Shown in pieces: positions 27,795-36,882 of a DNA stretch of 64,000 bases. The stretch is from Deltaproteobacteria bacterium. Lineage in GTDB: Bacteria; Desulfobacterota; JAFDED01. The notes under the pieces were generated by a model. The model ran no database searches. It had not been told where the DNA came from and saw only the letters and a list, made by a program, of their open reading frames with translations. How positions within the stretch are numbered: the stretch's first letter is position 1; each line of letters starts with the position of its first letter. A program made the translations under genes and the position numbers. Location: the NCBI GenBank assembly GCA_019310535.1, contig JAFDED010000007.1, positions 1-64,000 on the forward strand, given 5' to 3'.

Positions 27795-28482
27795 CCGCCA
27801 AATTGTACAGGTATTTCATCCGGGCTGCAAGACGCTGTTTATGAGTCACCAGAATAATGGTTACGCCCCTGCGTTCGTTCATACGAACAAGCAACCCCTC
27901 GATCCCCTCGCCCGTGTTCTGATCCAGGTTTCCTGTGGGTTCATCAGCCAATAAAATTTCCGGCTCCAGTACCAGTGCCCTGGCAACAGCCACGCGCTGT
28001 TGCTCCCCTCCCGACAGTTCTCCGGGTTTATGCGTTATTCGATCGGCCAGTCCGACATCATTCAAAATCTGGCTGGCCGCTTGAGCGGCGTTTTTTTTTC
28101 GATGGCCCCGAATCAACATGGGCATCATGACATTCTCTAATGCATTAAACTCGGGAAGCAGATGATGGAATTGGAATACAAAACCGATGTTGCGATTGCG
28201 AAAATCGGCTAGACTTCGCTCGTTCTGCGCAAACAGGTCCTCTCCGCGATAAAGCACTTGGCCTTCAGTGGGCGGCTCCAGTGTTCCCAGTATTTGCAAT
28301 AATGTGCTCTTTCCTGCTCCCGATTCACCCATTATAGCGATGGTATCTCCCTGGTAAACATCCAAACTCAGTCCCTGAAGCACACGCAGTTCCCTTTCTC
28401 CGTTTCGAAAAAATTTATACAAGCTGACCACACGAATCAAGGGCCCCCAGCTCTGCTTGTTGTCCCATCGAGCTTCATTCAT
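27772..28482 (-). CDS. lolD: lipoprotein-releasing ABC transporter ATP-binding subunit
   Basis: 236 residues from the ATG at 28482, which overlaps the lolC stop by 8 bases; an in-frame ATG at 28545 lies inside lolC. Walker A GESGAGKST, signature LSGGEQQR and Walker B ILLADEPTGNLD are present. With LolC/E it extracts lipoproteins from the inner membrane. Position directly downstream of lolC and upstream of bamA supports LolD over other MacB-type ATPases. Confidence 0.9.
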   Translation of the reverse strand: MNEARWDNKQSWGPLIRVVSLYKFFRNGERELRVLQGLSLDVYQGDTIAIMGESGAGKSTLLQILGTLEPPTEGQVLYRGEDLFAQNERSLADFRNRNIGFVFQFHHLLPEFNALENVMMPMLIRGHRKKNAAQAASQILNDVGLADRITHKPGELSGGEQQRVAVARALVLEPEILLADEPTGNLDQNTGEGIEGLLVRMNERRGVTIILVTHKQRLAARMKYLYNLADGQLEAV

Positions 28483-29713
28483 ACCGAAGTGCTTCCGCCG
28501 GTTGGAGTTTTGACGCATGCCATGATGGATAAATAGTGGCCGCAAAACTTATGACGATGGCGGACGCCGCCACCACCAAAAAATCGAATATGTCGGGCTT
28601 CACGGGTAAATAACTCAATGGATAAACATCTCTGGGGAGCGGGAAAGGATATCTGGCCAGCAGCAAGCAAAGCCCGTATCCTCCCATGATACCCAGGGCT
28701 GTCCCCATCACCCCCACTACAACGCCCTCTATAATGAAAATATTGAGGATTTTTCGGGCGGTAGCTCCCATCGATTTCAAAATTGCGATATCTCGGGTCT
28801 TCTCCATGACTACCATCGTCAGTGTGCCTATAATGTTGAAAGCCGCCACCATAATAATGAGTGCCAGAAGGATGAACATCATGATTTTCTCTAACTTAAG
28901 GGCGGAAAAGAGATTTTTGTTCATCTGCATCCAGTCCTTGGTCCAATAGGGAAATCCCAACTCCCGCGCAACGCGCTGGGAAACTTCATCGGCTTGATAG
29001 ATATCTTGAACCCGGACCTCGATACCTGTAACTCGATCGGGCATATCAAAAAAATCTTGCGCTGCTCTCAGATCGAGAAACACCAGGGTGGAATCGTATT
29101 CATACATCCCCGACTCAAAGACCCCCGTTACCTTGAATTTCCGCATTCTGGGGACCATGCCTACCGGCGTCATCACCCCGGTGGGGGAAATCATATTTAT
29201 TTCGTCCCCCCTTGAAACCCCCAGCAAGTTTTCCAGTTCTCTTCCTATGATCATGCCTTCAGGAGAATCAACGCCCGCCGGCCCCTCAGGGGAGTGCAAT
29301 TCATCCAGGGTCCCCTCCTTCAAGTTTATTTCCAGGTTCACGACTCTGGACGCCGTTTCAGGATCGATGCCGCGAACCACCACACCGGTGGCGGCCCTGT
29401 CCGTCGATAGCATAGCTTGGCCCAAAACGAAAGGGGTGGCTGCCACCACTCCTTCCACTGTCTCCACCCGCCTGGTAATTGTTTGGTATTCCCGAATTCC
29501 ACCACTCCCATCAAGTACTAAAACATGAGAGGTAATGCCCAGGATCTTGTTCCGAATATCTTCCTGGAAGCCGTTCATGACTGCCAGCACGGTCACCAAT
29601 GCCATCACGCCCACCATCACACCAACTATGGAAATGACACTGATAATGGATATGAATGTCTGCTTTCGCTTGGCTCTCAGGTAGCGGAGGCCTATGAATA
29701 ATTCAAATCGCAT
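28475..29713 (-). CDS. lolC: lipoprotein-releasing ABC transporter permease (LolC/LolE)
   Basis: 412 residues from the ATG at 29713 (MRFELFIGLRYLRAKRKQ); an earlier in-frame ATG at 29791 adds 26 unlike residues. One N-terminal membrane helix, a periplasmic domain of about 220 residues, then three C-terminal helices (FNIIGTLTMVVMEKTRDIAILKSMG is the coupling region), the type VII ABC layout. Only one permease gene is present, so it probably forms a LolCD homodimer-type complex, as in bacteria with a single LolF-like gene. Confidence 0.88.
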   Translation of the reverse strand: MRFELFIGLRYLRAKRKQTFISIISVISIVGVMVGVMALVTVLAVMNGFQEDIRNKILGITSHVLVLDGSGGIREYQTITRRVETVEGVVAATPFVLGQAMLSTDRAATGVVVRGIDPETASRVVNLEINLKEGTLDELHSPEGPAGVDSPEGMIIGRELENLLGVSRGDEINMISPTGVMTPVGMVPRMRKFKVTGVFESGMYEYDSTLVFLDLRAAQDFFDMPDRVTGIEVRVQDIYQADEVSQRVARELGFPYWTKDWMQMNKNLFSALKLEKIMMFILLALIIMVAAFNIIGTLTMVVMEKTRDIAILKSMGATARKILNIFIIEGVVVGVMGTALGIMGGYGLCLLLARYPFPLPRDVYPLSYLPVKPDIFDFLVVAASAIVISFAATIYPSWHASKLQPAEALRYE

Positions 29714-29825
29714 ACGGTGCATCCACAGTGAGGGGAAATCGCCGGAGCGGCTATATCGTCCTCTTTTTTCATAAACCCTGCCGACAGGCACCCTCCGCCA
29801 TCTATGTGATCCATGAGATATTGAC

Positions 29826-31352
29826 TCACTTCTCTGATCTCAGTTGCGGAAAAAGGATAACCTCTCGAATGGAAGAGACATCCACCAGCAACATGAGCAG
29901 TCGGTCGATGCCGATCCCCTCGCCTGCAGAGGGCGGCATGCCGTATTCCAACGCCCGCAGGTAATCTTCATCAATAATCTGGCCCGCTTCCTCCATCTCC
30001 GTTTTCTGGCGAGCCTGCCATTCGAAACGGTCTCGCTGATCCAGTGGATCATTGAGCTCCGAGAAGGCGTTAGCGATCTCCCGCCCACCAACAAATAGCT
30101 CAAAACGATCCACAAGCCCGGGGTCGGTATCCTTTTTTCGAGATAACGGGGATACATCAACAGGATAATCAACGATGAAAGTGGGCTGCAAAAGTTTGGG
30201 CTCTACCACTGTATCGAAGAGTTCTGTCATGAGTTTTCCCGAAGTCCATTCGGGCCTCGTCTCGATACCCAATTCCTCTGCCCTCTTTTTGAGATGATCC
30301 GGATCCCTGATTTTTTCGGGGGGAATGGAGTCATATTCAATCAAGGCCTGGTGCAATGACATCCTGCGCCATGGTCGGCTCCAGTCGATGCGGTGCCCCT
30401 GGTGGGAGGTGGTCAAAGTGCCGATCACCTCCTGAATCACGTGGGTTAGCATCTCCTCGGTAAGGTCCATCAGATCATCATAGGTTGCGTAAGCCTGGTA
30501 GAATTCCAGCATGGTGAATTCGGGGTTATGTTCAGTGGAAATCCCTTCATTACGGAAGGTGCGGTTAAGTTCATAGACTCGATCCAGCCCCCCCACCAGC
30601 AGGCGTTTCAGATAAAGTTCAGGCGCTATACGCAAATACATGGGCTGATCCAGGGCGTTGTGATAAGTTTTAAACGGTCGAGCCACTGCGCCCCCCGGAA
30701 TGAGCTGCATCATCGGAGTCTCCACCTCCAGAAACCCCCTTGCATCGAGAAATTGCCTGATTAATCTCACCACACGGCTGCGAAGCTGAAAGATCTCCCT
30801 TGTACGCGGGTTGACGATGAGGTCCAGATAGCGCTGTCGATAACGCGTCTCGATATCTTTCAATCCATGCCATTTCTCAGGCAAGGGGCGCAAGGATTTC
30901 GCGAGAAGACGAACTTCACGGGCCAGCACAGTCAATTCTTCGGTCCGCGTTCGGAAAATCTTCCCCCTTATTCCCACAAAGTCGCCCACATCCAGCCGTT
31001 GGAATTGCTGGTACGCCTTTTCCCCTATCTGATCCCGGCGCACATACGCCTGTATTCGGCCCGTCCCGTCCTGCACATGGATGAATGTGGCCTTACCAAA
31101 GTGCCGAAATTGCATCATCCGGCCGGCTACTGCCAGCTCATCATTGATATGCTCCAACTCTTCAGGGCTCTTTGACTCAAACCGCTGTATCACATCATGC
31201 ACGCGCTGTCGCACCCGAAAGTCATTAGGATATGGATTTATACCATTATTAACTAACTCCCGGTATTTGGCAATCCGTTGTTCCATTAAAAATGTTTTTT
31301 CTTCCATTGCCTGTCTTTCAAATCCTGCAATAATAATGAGAGGAAATGCCAT
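29826..31352 (-). CDS. lysS: lysyl-tRNA synthetase, class II
   Basis: 508 residues. The N-terminal OB anticodon-binding domain has GRMMQFRHFGKATFIHVQDG. Class II motifs: motif 1 near FLEVETPMMQLIPGGAVARPF, motif 2 FRNEGISTEHNPEFTMLE, motif 3 GIGIDRLLMLLVD. It charges tRNA-Lys in the cytoplasm. GAGAGGG lies 8 bases before the ATG at 31352 and a promoter lies above it, so I keep that start; the ATG at 31307 would give a more typical 493 residues. First gene of the lol-bam-lpx run. Confidence 0.92.
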   Translation of the reverse strand: MAFPLIIIAGFERQAMEEKTFLMEQRIAKYRELVNNGINPYPNDFRVRQRVHDVIQRFESKSPEELEHINDELAVAGRMMQFRHFGKATFIHVQDGTGRIQAYVRRDQIGEKAYQQFQRLDVGDFVGIRGKIFRTRTEELTVLAREVRLLAKSLRPLPEKWHGLKDIETRYRQRYLDLIVNPRTREIFQLRSRVVRLIRQFLDARGFLEVETPMMQLIPGGAVARPFKTYHNALDQPMYLRIAPELYLKRLLVGGLDRVYELNRTFRNEGISTEHNPEFTMLEFYQAYATYDDLMDLTEEMLTHVIQEVIGTLTTSHQGHRIDWSRPWRRMSLHQALIEYDSIPPEKIRDPDHLKKRAEELGIETRPEWTSGKLMTELFDTVVEPKLLQPTFIVDYPVDVSPLSRKKDTDPGLVDRFELFVGGREIANAFSELNDPLDQRDRFEWQARQKTEMEEAGQIIDEDYLRALEYGMPPSAGEGIGIDRLLMLLVDVSSIREVILFPQLRSEK

Positions 31353-31381
31353 TCCGGCAACCCTCTCGGAATAATTTATTT

Positions 31382-31410
31382 TCCATACCCTATTTCTTAA
31401 CGTGAGTCAA
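31382..31410 (-). promoter_or_regulatory. sigma70-type promoter for the lysS-lol-bam-lpx run
   Basis: On the minus strand, TTGACT (31410-31405), 17 bases, TATGGA (31387-31382). The start would be near 31375, giving about 23 bases to the ATG at 31352. It is the only good promoter I see above lysS, and no clear terminator interrupts the run down to lpxL. Confidence 0.45.
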
Positions 31411-31432
31411 GAGAAAACCCCAAATGTGTTAA

Positions 31433-31917
31433 TGCAATATGATTATGTCACCCTTCTTTAAAATCTGCTGATATTGAGGCACTTCCTAAGAAGGAGGTGC
31501 TGGATGGAAAAAGAGGTGCCCTTTACCATGAGGGAGATGAAGCGTTATGGGGTGATACAAGCCTTATTGGAGAAGAAAATGACCGCCAGAGAAGCAGCTT
31601 CGGCTTTGACTGTTTCCCACCTCCACGCGTCTGCACTTTGTCAAAGCGAAGGTGGAAGTCAACCAGTGGTTGGATGGCTCCTGGCATGTCTTCCACCCCC
31701 AAGCGGGTGAAATTCCTTGCAAACCCCCGGCGGATATGCCAAAGAAATTCCCGGGGTATCCCGAGACACGGGTGCGGCCGGCCGGGCTGCTATACAGCTC
31801 AAGGCCGGCGATCGAAGCAAGAGCGCCTCCCCGTTATTGCCACAACCATTCCCTCCGGCCGCACCCCGAGGGGGTGACATTTTCTCATTGCAAAAAGGGT
31901 GACATTTTCATGTTGCA
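31433..31917 (+). mobile_element. deleted insertion sequence with intact terminal inverted repeats (ISNCY-like)
   Basis: Left end TGCAATATGATTATGTCACC (31433 on) and the complement of the right end (31917-31895) match at 21 of 23 positions. A second, imperfect copy of the right-end motif lies just inside (GGGGGTGACATTTTCTCATT, near 31870). The 485-bp element holds only a fused head and tail of a transposase, so it is a non-autonomous deletion derivative. I see no target-site duplication. Confidence 0.75.
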
Positions 31918-31918
31918 A
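31504..31918 (+). pseudogene. transposase remnant, ISNCY-type, internally deleted and frameshifted
   Basis: The ATG at 31504 opens a frame with MREMKRYGVIQALLEKKMTA, the N-terminal helix-turn-helix of ISNCY-like transposases. After about 38 residues the match moves to another frame, where RLHFVKAKVEVNQWLDGSWH and VFHPQAGEIPC resemble the C-terminus of the same family (from about 31627). The whole catalytic core is missing. Family assignment is from memory of these end motifs and needs a database comparison. Confidence 0.65.
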
Positions 31919-31960
31919 TGACAGCGGCCCGTCAAAAGATAAAAAAGGAACAAGGAGACC

Positions 31961-31988
31961 TTGACATGGTGATTTCTTCTGCTATGAT
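31961..31988 (+). promoter_or_regulatory. sigma70-type promoter for the icd-like gene
   Basis: TTGACA (31961-31966), 16 bases, TATGAT (31983-31988). It lies 135 bases before the ATG at 32124 and just right of the insertion-sequence remnant. The transcript would carry the palindrome at 32031-32089 in its leader. Confidence 0.6.
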
Positions 31989-32030
31989 ACTTTTTAAATT
32001 ATCATCATATTTTATATGATAAAATTTTTT

Positions 32031-32089
32031 TGACGGGCTGACAGGATAAAAAGGATTAACAGATGCTCGTTCATCCTGTAACCCTGTCA
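32031..32089. repeat. imperfect palindrome in the icd-like leader (family member 1)
   Basis: Left arm TGACGGGCTGACAGGAT (32031-32047) and right arm ATCCTGTAACCCTGTCA (32073-32089) pair at 14 of 17 positions around a 25-base loop. The arms resemble those of the palindrome at 52881-52949, so this is probably a dispersed palindromic repeat rather than a gene-specific switch. Confidence 0.6.
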
Positions 32090-32123
32090 AAACCAATATA
32101 AGTGACCGCGGAGAAAGGGGCAC

Positions 32124-33254
32124 ATGGAAATGGATTACACAGTACCCGTGATTGCTGGCGATGGTGTCGGGCCGGAGATCATAGCCGAGGGGAAAAAAGT
32201 TATTGAGGCCGCTGCACGGAGGGAGGAATTCCAGGTTACGTGGATCGATTTTCCTCATGGAACTGAGCATTATCTCAAGACAGGAGAGACCCTTTCCCAT
32301 CAGGCCCTGGAAGAACTCGGGAAATATCGGGCCATCTATATGGGATCATTGGGGGACCCGCGGGTCCCAGCCGGAGTTGTTGAGATGGGGATCATCCTGA
32401 AAACTCGATTTTATTTTGACCAGTACGTAAACCTTCGCCCGGTGAAGCTGCTTGAGGGGGTGGATACTCCCCTCAAAGACAAGGGGCCAAAGGATATAGA
32501 TTTCGTCGTTATTCGAGAAAATACTGAAGATTTTTATATCGGCCTGGGGCACCGTGTAAAGAGGGGGAAAAACCACGTTCTGTTAGACTTGCAGCGGCAA
32601 GAATACAGAGCGCGGTTTGATATCGATGTGGAAACGAGCAGCGAGGAGATCGGCTTCCACCTGGGAATCATCAGCAAAGAAGGAGCTCGCCGCATCATTC
32701 AGTACGGCTTTGAATTGGCCCGGAAGAAGGGCAAAAACAAGGTCACATGCCTGGACAAAGCCAACGTGCTTGCCAGCATGTACAACTTCTGGCGGGAAGT
32801 GGCAGAAGAAGTAGCCCAGGGCTACCCGGAAATCCAGTTGGAGATCATGCTGGCGGACGCCGCCACCATGTGGTTTGTAAAGAATCCCGAGAGATTTCAG
32901 GTGGTGGTTGCTCCAAACCTGTTCGGGGATATCGTAACAGACCTTGGCGCCATGATTGCCGGTGGGTTGGGAATGGCTCCCGGGGGCAACATCAACCCTG
33001 AAGGAACCTCCATGTTCGAACCCATCCACGGCTCCGCGCCCAAGTATGCCGGTCAGAACAGGGCCAATCCCATCGCCACCATCTGGTCAGGGGCGCTCAT
33101 GCTTGATTTCCTCGGCGAGACGAAGGCCGCCGACCGGATAGTCTGGGCCATAGAGCAAACCGTGATGGAAAAGAAGGTGCTGACGCCCGATCTTGGCGGC
33201 ACGGCGGGAACGCGGGACGTGGGAGACGAAATAGCCCGGAAGGTGGCTGGATAG
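32124..33254 (+). CDS. isocitrate/isopropylmalate dehydrogenase family protein
   Basis: 376 residues of the beta-decarboxylating dehydrogenase fold. The substrate-binding stretch is [13 protein letters not shown], metal-binding Asp residues are in LADAATM and [19 protein letters not shown], and the cofactor loop is [15 protein letters not shown]. The Lys-Tyr after Pro in that loop matches NADP-dependent isocitrate dehydrogenases; NAD enzymes usually have Asp-Ile there. FDQYVNLRP also occurs in isopropylmalate and tartrate dehydrogenases, so the substrate is uncertain. AGAAAGGGG precedes the ATG. It stands alone between an insertion-sequence remnant and a TRAP operon. Confidence 0.83.
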   Translation: MEMDYTVPVIAGDGVGPEIIAEGKKVIEAAARREEFQVTWIDFPHGTEHYLKTGETLSHQALEELGKYRAIYMGSLGDPRVPAGVVEMGIILKTRFYFDQYVNLRPVKLLEGVDTPLKDKGPKDIDFVVIRENTEDFYIGLGHRVKRGKNHVLLDLQRQEYRARFDIDVETSSEEIGFHLGIISKEGARRIIQYGFELARKKGKNKVTCLDKANVLASMYNFWREVAEEVAQGYPEIQLEIMLADAATMWFVKNPERFQVVVAPNLFGDIVTDLGAMIAGGLGMAPGGNINPEGTSMFEPIHGSAPKYAGQNRANPIATIWSGALMLDFLGETKAADRIVWAIEQTVMEKKVLTPDLGGTAGTRDVGDEIARKVAG

Positions 33255-33416
33255 CTTTATTGAAGGCCAGATAATGTAACTTTTTGTGTCCGGCGACAGC
33301 AATGCTTGTAAAAATGTTTAGAAAAAAAGGCATTTCGCCCTCTGGCCAGGTGTCTTAACCGGGCACAGGAGGAGGAACGCTCTTTAAATTTTCCCACAAT
33401 TGTAATAAATATTTGC

Positions 33417-33446
33417 TTGACATTGATCTTTTTTTATTCCATACAT
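33417..33446 (+). promoter_or_regulatory. possible promoter for the TAXI-TRAP operon
   Basis: A perfect TTGACA (33417-33422) is followed by a weak -10, ATACAT at 33441 with an 18-base spacer. It is 324 bases before the binding-protein start, and a terminator-like hairpin lies in between. A TATAAT at 33703-33708 nearer the gene lacks a good -35. Confidence 0.35.
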
Positions 33447-33557
33447 GGAAATATGAGCCCATGAACTAAATTCTGAAATGTTCAATCTTACTTGTGGATG
33501 GCCGCCTTTATAAACCCGTTTTTCGGCAGGAGGACGGAATTAATGAAACGGCTGTAG

Positions 33558-33597
33558 AAAACTCCTTTTTCCTTTCATGGAAAAACGGAGTTTTTTT
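33558..33597 (+). terminator. rho-independent terminator-like hairpin upstream of the TAXI-TRAP genes
   Basis: Left arm AAAACTCCTTTTTCC (33558-33572), loop TTTCAT, right arm GGAAAAACGGAGTTTT (33579-33594, one bulged C), then a T run to 33597. It could end the icd-like transcript or act as an attenuator of the TRAP leader. A minute frame, MKRL-stop at 33543-33557 with AGGAGG at 33528, ends right at its base. Confidence 0.65.
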
Positions 33598-33740
33598 ATT
33601 TCCGATGAATATACGTAATTGCCATTAAAGAAATCAAAGAGGATAAAGGTGATAGATTATTACATACATTATTGATTGATCGAAAACTAAAGAAGTCAGG
33701 TTTATAATTTGTCTATCATCAACAAAAAGGAGGAAGTGCA

Positions 33741-34742
33741 ATGAAAAGCAAAAGACCTTTAAAATTAACATTACTTGCGGTCATTTATCTTATCATGGGG
33801 CTGACATGCATGTCTCTTATGCCTGTCCCTTCAGTTGCAATCACCCTTAAAGTGGGGACGGGACCTGTAGGAGGAAACTGGTTCCCGCTGGGTGCGGTAT
33901 TGTCCACCATCGTCAATGAGAAAGTGGAGGGCGTCAGGGCGGCGCCGACACTTGGTGGCGGCACCAGCAATATGAAAGCCCTGAATGCCGGCACCCAGGA
34001 CTTCTCTCTCACCATAGGAATGACCAACGCCAACGCCTGGGAAGGCAAACCACCCTTTAAAAAGAAGTATCGCAACATTCGGTCGGCCTTCAACACCTAT
34101 ATTAACATTTTTCATGTTTACACCACGGTAAAGACCGGCATAAAGAAATTCGAAGACTTGAAAGGCAAGAAGATGTCTCCCGGCAAAAAGGGATTCACCG
34201 GGGAAGTCCTTACCCGTTTTGTGCTGAAAGAATATGGCATGAGCTATAAGGATTTCGCTAATGTGGTACTGGTTGGATATTCTGAGGGGGGAATGTTAAT
34301 GAAGGATAAGCACCTTGACGCCTATTCGCTCATAACGATGCCGCCCAGTGCCGCTTTTGTTGAACTGGACGCATTTACGCCGGTTTATATATTCAGCGCT
34401 TCCCCGGAGGTAATAGATAGGATGATTGAGAAGTATTCCGGGTTAACCAAAATACAAATTCCGGGCGGCATCTACCGGGGAAGGCCTGAACCGCTTGATA
34501 CGTTTGGTACCCCCTGTGTTTTCGCTACAAGAAAAGACCTCCCCGTCGATGTGATCTATGGGGTGACGAAAGCATTCTGGGAAAACTATAAAAGATCATG
34601 GAAGGTTAACCCAAATTTCAAAGATTATATAAAGCCTGAGAATGCGCTCAGTGGTCTGGCAACTCCGCTGCATCCTGGAGCGTACAAGTATTACAAGGAA
34701 GCGGGCTATAAAATCCCCAAGAAGCTCATGCCGATAGATTAA
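33741..34742 (+). CDS. TAXI-family TRAP transporter solute-binding protein
   Basis: 333 residues: an N-terminal signal peptide (LLAVIYLIMGLTCMSLMPVP), then ITLKVGTGPVGGNWFPLGAV, the typical TAXI opening with the ligand-site GG.W. Further features are GGGTSNMKALNAG and FGTPCVFATRKDLP. It binds a periplasmic solute, probably a carboxylate or amino acid, for the permease encoded next. AAAGGAGG lies well before the ATG. Separated from the permease by a strong stem-loop. Ligand unknown. Confidence 0.88.
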   Translation: MKSKRPLKLTLLAVIYLIMGLTCMSLMPVPSVAITLKVGTGPVGGNWFPLGAVLSTIVNEKVEGVRAAPTLGGGTSNMKALNAGTQDFSLTIGMTNANAWEGKPPFKKKYRNIRSAFNTYINIFHVYTTVKTGIKKFEDLKGKKMSPGKKGFTGEVLTRFVLKEYGMSYKDFANVVLVGYSEGGMLMKDKHLDAYSLITMPPSAAFVELDAFTPVYIFSASPEVIDRMIEKYSGLTKIQIPGGIYRGRPEPLDTFGTPCVFATRKDLPVDVIYGVTKAFWENYKRSWKVNPNFKDYIKPENALSGLATPLHPGAYKYYKEAGYKIPKKLMPID

Positions 34743-34771
34743 TGAGTTTTTAGGTTGGGTAGCATACAGAC

Positions 34772-34812
34772 GGGGTTGCTGCCAGCACAATTTCATTACT
34801 GGCAGCAACCCC
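34772..34812 (+). promoter_or_regulatory. intercistronic stem-loop between TRAP binding protein and permease genes
   Basis: Perfect 14-bp stem GGGGTTGCTGCCAG (34772-34785) with CTGGCAGCAACCCC (34799-34812) around 13 bases. No T run follows, so it is more likely an mRNA-stability or processing hairpin that lets the binding protein be made in excess, as known for other binding-protein operons. It ends two bases before an in-frame ATG at 34814, which argues against that start. Confidence 0.7.
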
Positions 34813-34834
34813 TATGTTTAGAAAAGGCTGGGGC

Positions 34835-36733
34835 ATGAGCTTCAAGGAATCTGTGCTGGGAATCCAGCAATCCAAAGGCATGGCCGAGATACTGAGGCAA
34901 AAAAGGCCCCTCAGTATAATAACCACGCTGATAGCCTTGGCCCTGGCTTTTTATCACCTCTATACTTCTTTCGCAGGCTGCCCCCCGGCCCTCCTCCACC
35001 GCAGTATACATCTCTTCACTGTCCTTATACTGATTTTTCTGACTGCTTCATTAAAGAAAAGCAGCCGCTGGTATTTGGCTCTGAACATCGTGCTTTCCCT
35101 TCTGGCTTTTGCCATATTGGTATTTATTTCTTACGACTATGAAGATATGCCGTGGCGCGCGGAAGAAGCCAGCCCGCTCGATCTTGTACTAGGTGCTATA
35201 ACATTATTAATCACCATTGAAGCATGCCGGCGCGTGGTAGGCCCGGCTATGGCGAGCCTGGTCGTTTTCTTTTTGCTCTACACCCGTCTTGGGGGATATA
35301 TTCCCGGTGAGCTTGGTCATGCCGGATTTTCCTGGAGAGAAATACTTGATACGCAGTTTTTAACCTTGAATGGTGTTTTTACTACCCCTATAGGGGTTAT
35401 GTCCACGTTTATCATCATCTTTCTCATATTTGCCGGGCTCCTTATGAAATCGGGGGCGGTCTTTGCCTTTATGGACCTGGCCACTAAATTATTAGGACGC
35501 ACATCGGGCGGACCGGCTAAGGCGGCCATACTCGCCAGTACGTTTATGGGATCGGTGAGTGGAAGTGCGGCAGCCAATGTACTTGTTACCGGTTCCATTT
35601 CCATCCCCCTGATGAAGAAGCTGGGATACCAGCCGAGCTTCGCCGGGGCGGTGGAGGCATCGGTTTCCTCGGGGGGGCAGTTCATGCCGCCGATTATGGG
35701 TGCATCTGCCTTCATTATAGCCGCCGTACTGGGAAAACCATATATTATCATTTGTTTACGAGCAATCATCCCAGCTCTGCTATGGTTCTTTTGCTTTTTC
35801 ATAACGCTGCATTTTGAAGCCAAGAGGCTGGGATTTAAACCTGTACCCAGAGAACAAATACCACCAACAGTTAAAGTTCTAAAGGACCTCTATTTCTTTA
35901 TCCCTATCATTGCTCTGGTATATCTTTTAACACAAGGTTATTCCCCGATGTATGCCGGTTTCATCACGGTCGTGCTGCTCTTTGCCCTGACTTTCCTGAG
36001 AAAGGAAACAAGGTTTAACCTTACGAGCTTTATAGCCGCTCTGGAATATGGCATCAAGGGAGCATTACCGGTGGCTGCCGCTTGTGCCGGTGCTGGAATA
36101 ATCGTCGGATGCGTAATGCAATCAGGAGTGGGATATTACCTCTCCGCAGCGCTGGTTAAGATCAGTGGGGGGCAGTTATTTTTGCTATTACCCCTTGTCG
36201 TAATCGCATCTCTCTTACTGGGAATGGGAATGGTGACTGTGGGGGCATACATTATTGTCTCTATATTGGTGTCGCCCGCCATGATAGATATGGGTGTAAC
36301 TCCCATAGCGGCGCACTTATTCCCGTTTTACTTTGCCATTATATCGGCGATCACGCCTCCGGTGGCGGTTGCCTCCTATGCCGCAGCAGGGATAGCAGAC
36401 GCTCCCCCCTGGGAAACGGGAATGAAGGGGATCAGACTCGCCCTGCCCGCACTTCTTATACCCTTTGTATTCGTCACTCAGCCGTCTTTGCTCTTCTTGG
36501 GGACGCCATTTTCCATTTTAGCCACTACCATTACCACCATCTTAGGGTTGACGTGCATAGCCTCAGCGCTGATAGGCTATTTCTTAAAAGAACTTAAAAT
36601 CTATGAAAGAATAACGTTGATTCTTGCTTCTCTTATGCTTCTCTTCCCTGCCGGGGCAATAAATTTGATAGGGATGGGGTTGTTGGCTCTTGTTGTCTTA
36701 TTACAGAAGCAAAGCCCAAAGCCGGGCTCATGA
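34835..36733 (+). CDS. TRAP transporter fused permease (DctQM type)
   Basis: 632 residues from the ATG at 34835; an ATG at 34814 abuts the stem-loop with no ribosome site. The first four hydrophobic segments correspond to the small DctQ subunit (ALAFYHLYTSF onward); the rest is the DctM-type transporter, with GRTSGGPAKAAILASTFMGS, SGSAAANVLVTGSISIPLM, SSGGQFMPPIMGASAFI and ITPPVAVASYAAAGIA as conserved membrane loops. It moves the TAXI-bound solute inward with an ion gradient. Fused QM permeases normally pair with TAXI proteins, as here. Confidence 0.9.
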   Translation: MSFKESVLGIQQSKGMAEILRQKRPLSIITTLIALALAFYHLYTSFAGCPPALLHRSIHLFTVLILIFLTASLKKSSRWYLALNIVLSLLAFAILVFISYDYEDMPWRAEEASPLDLVLGAITLLITIEACRRVVGPAMASLVVFFLLYTRLGGYIPGELGHAGFSWREILDTQFLTLNGVFTTPIGVMSTFIIIFLIFAGLLMKSGAVFAFMDLATKLLGRTSGGPAKAAILASTFMGSVSGSAAANVLVTGSISIPLMKKLGYQPSFAGAVEASVSSGGQFMPPIMGASAFIIAAVLGKPYIIICLRAIIPALLWFFCFFITLHFEAKRLGFKPVPREQIPPTVKVLKDLYFFIPIIALVYLLTQGYSPMYAGFITVVLLFALTFLRKETRFNLTSFIAALEYGIKGALPVAAACAGAGIIVGCVMQSGVGYYLSAALVKISGGQLFLLLPLVVIASLLLGMGMVTVGAYIIVSILVSPAMIDMGVTPIAAHLFPFYFAIISAITPPVAVASYAAAGIADAPPWETGMKGIRLALPALLIPFVFVTQPSLLFLGTPFSILATTITTILGLTCIASALIGYFLKELKIYERITLILASLMLLFPAGAINLIGMGLLALVVLLQKQSPKPGS

Positions 36734-36882
36734 GCATAAGAAAGGGGCCACCGTGGACTCAAATTTTGACTATTGGCCGAGAATTCTCACTACAGATTGG
36801 GGCCTACCGAATTGTTTGCTCATTATTATGAACGAAACAGCCTAACCGTATGGTCAATCCATCTTCTGCGGCTGAAAAACTC

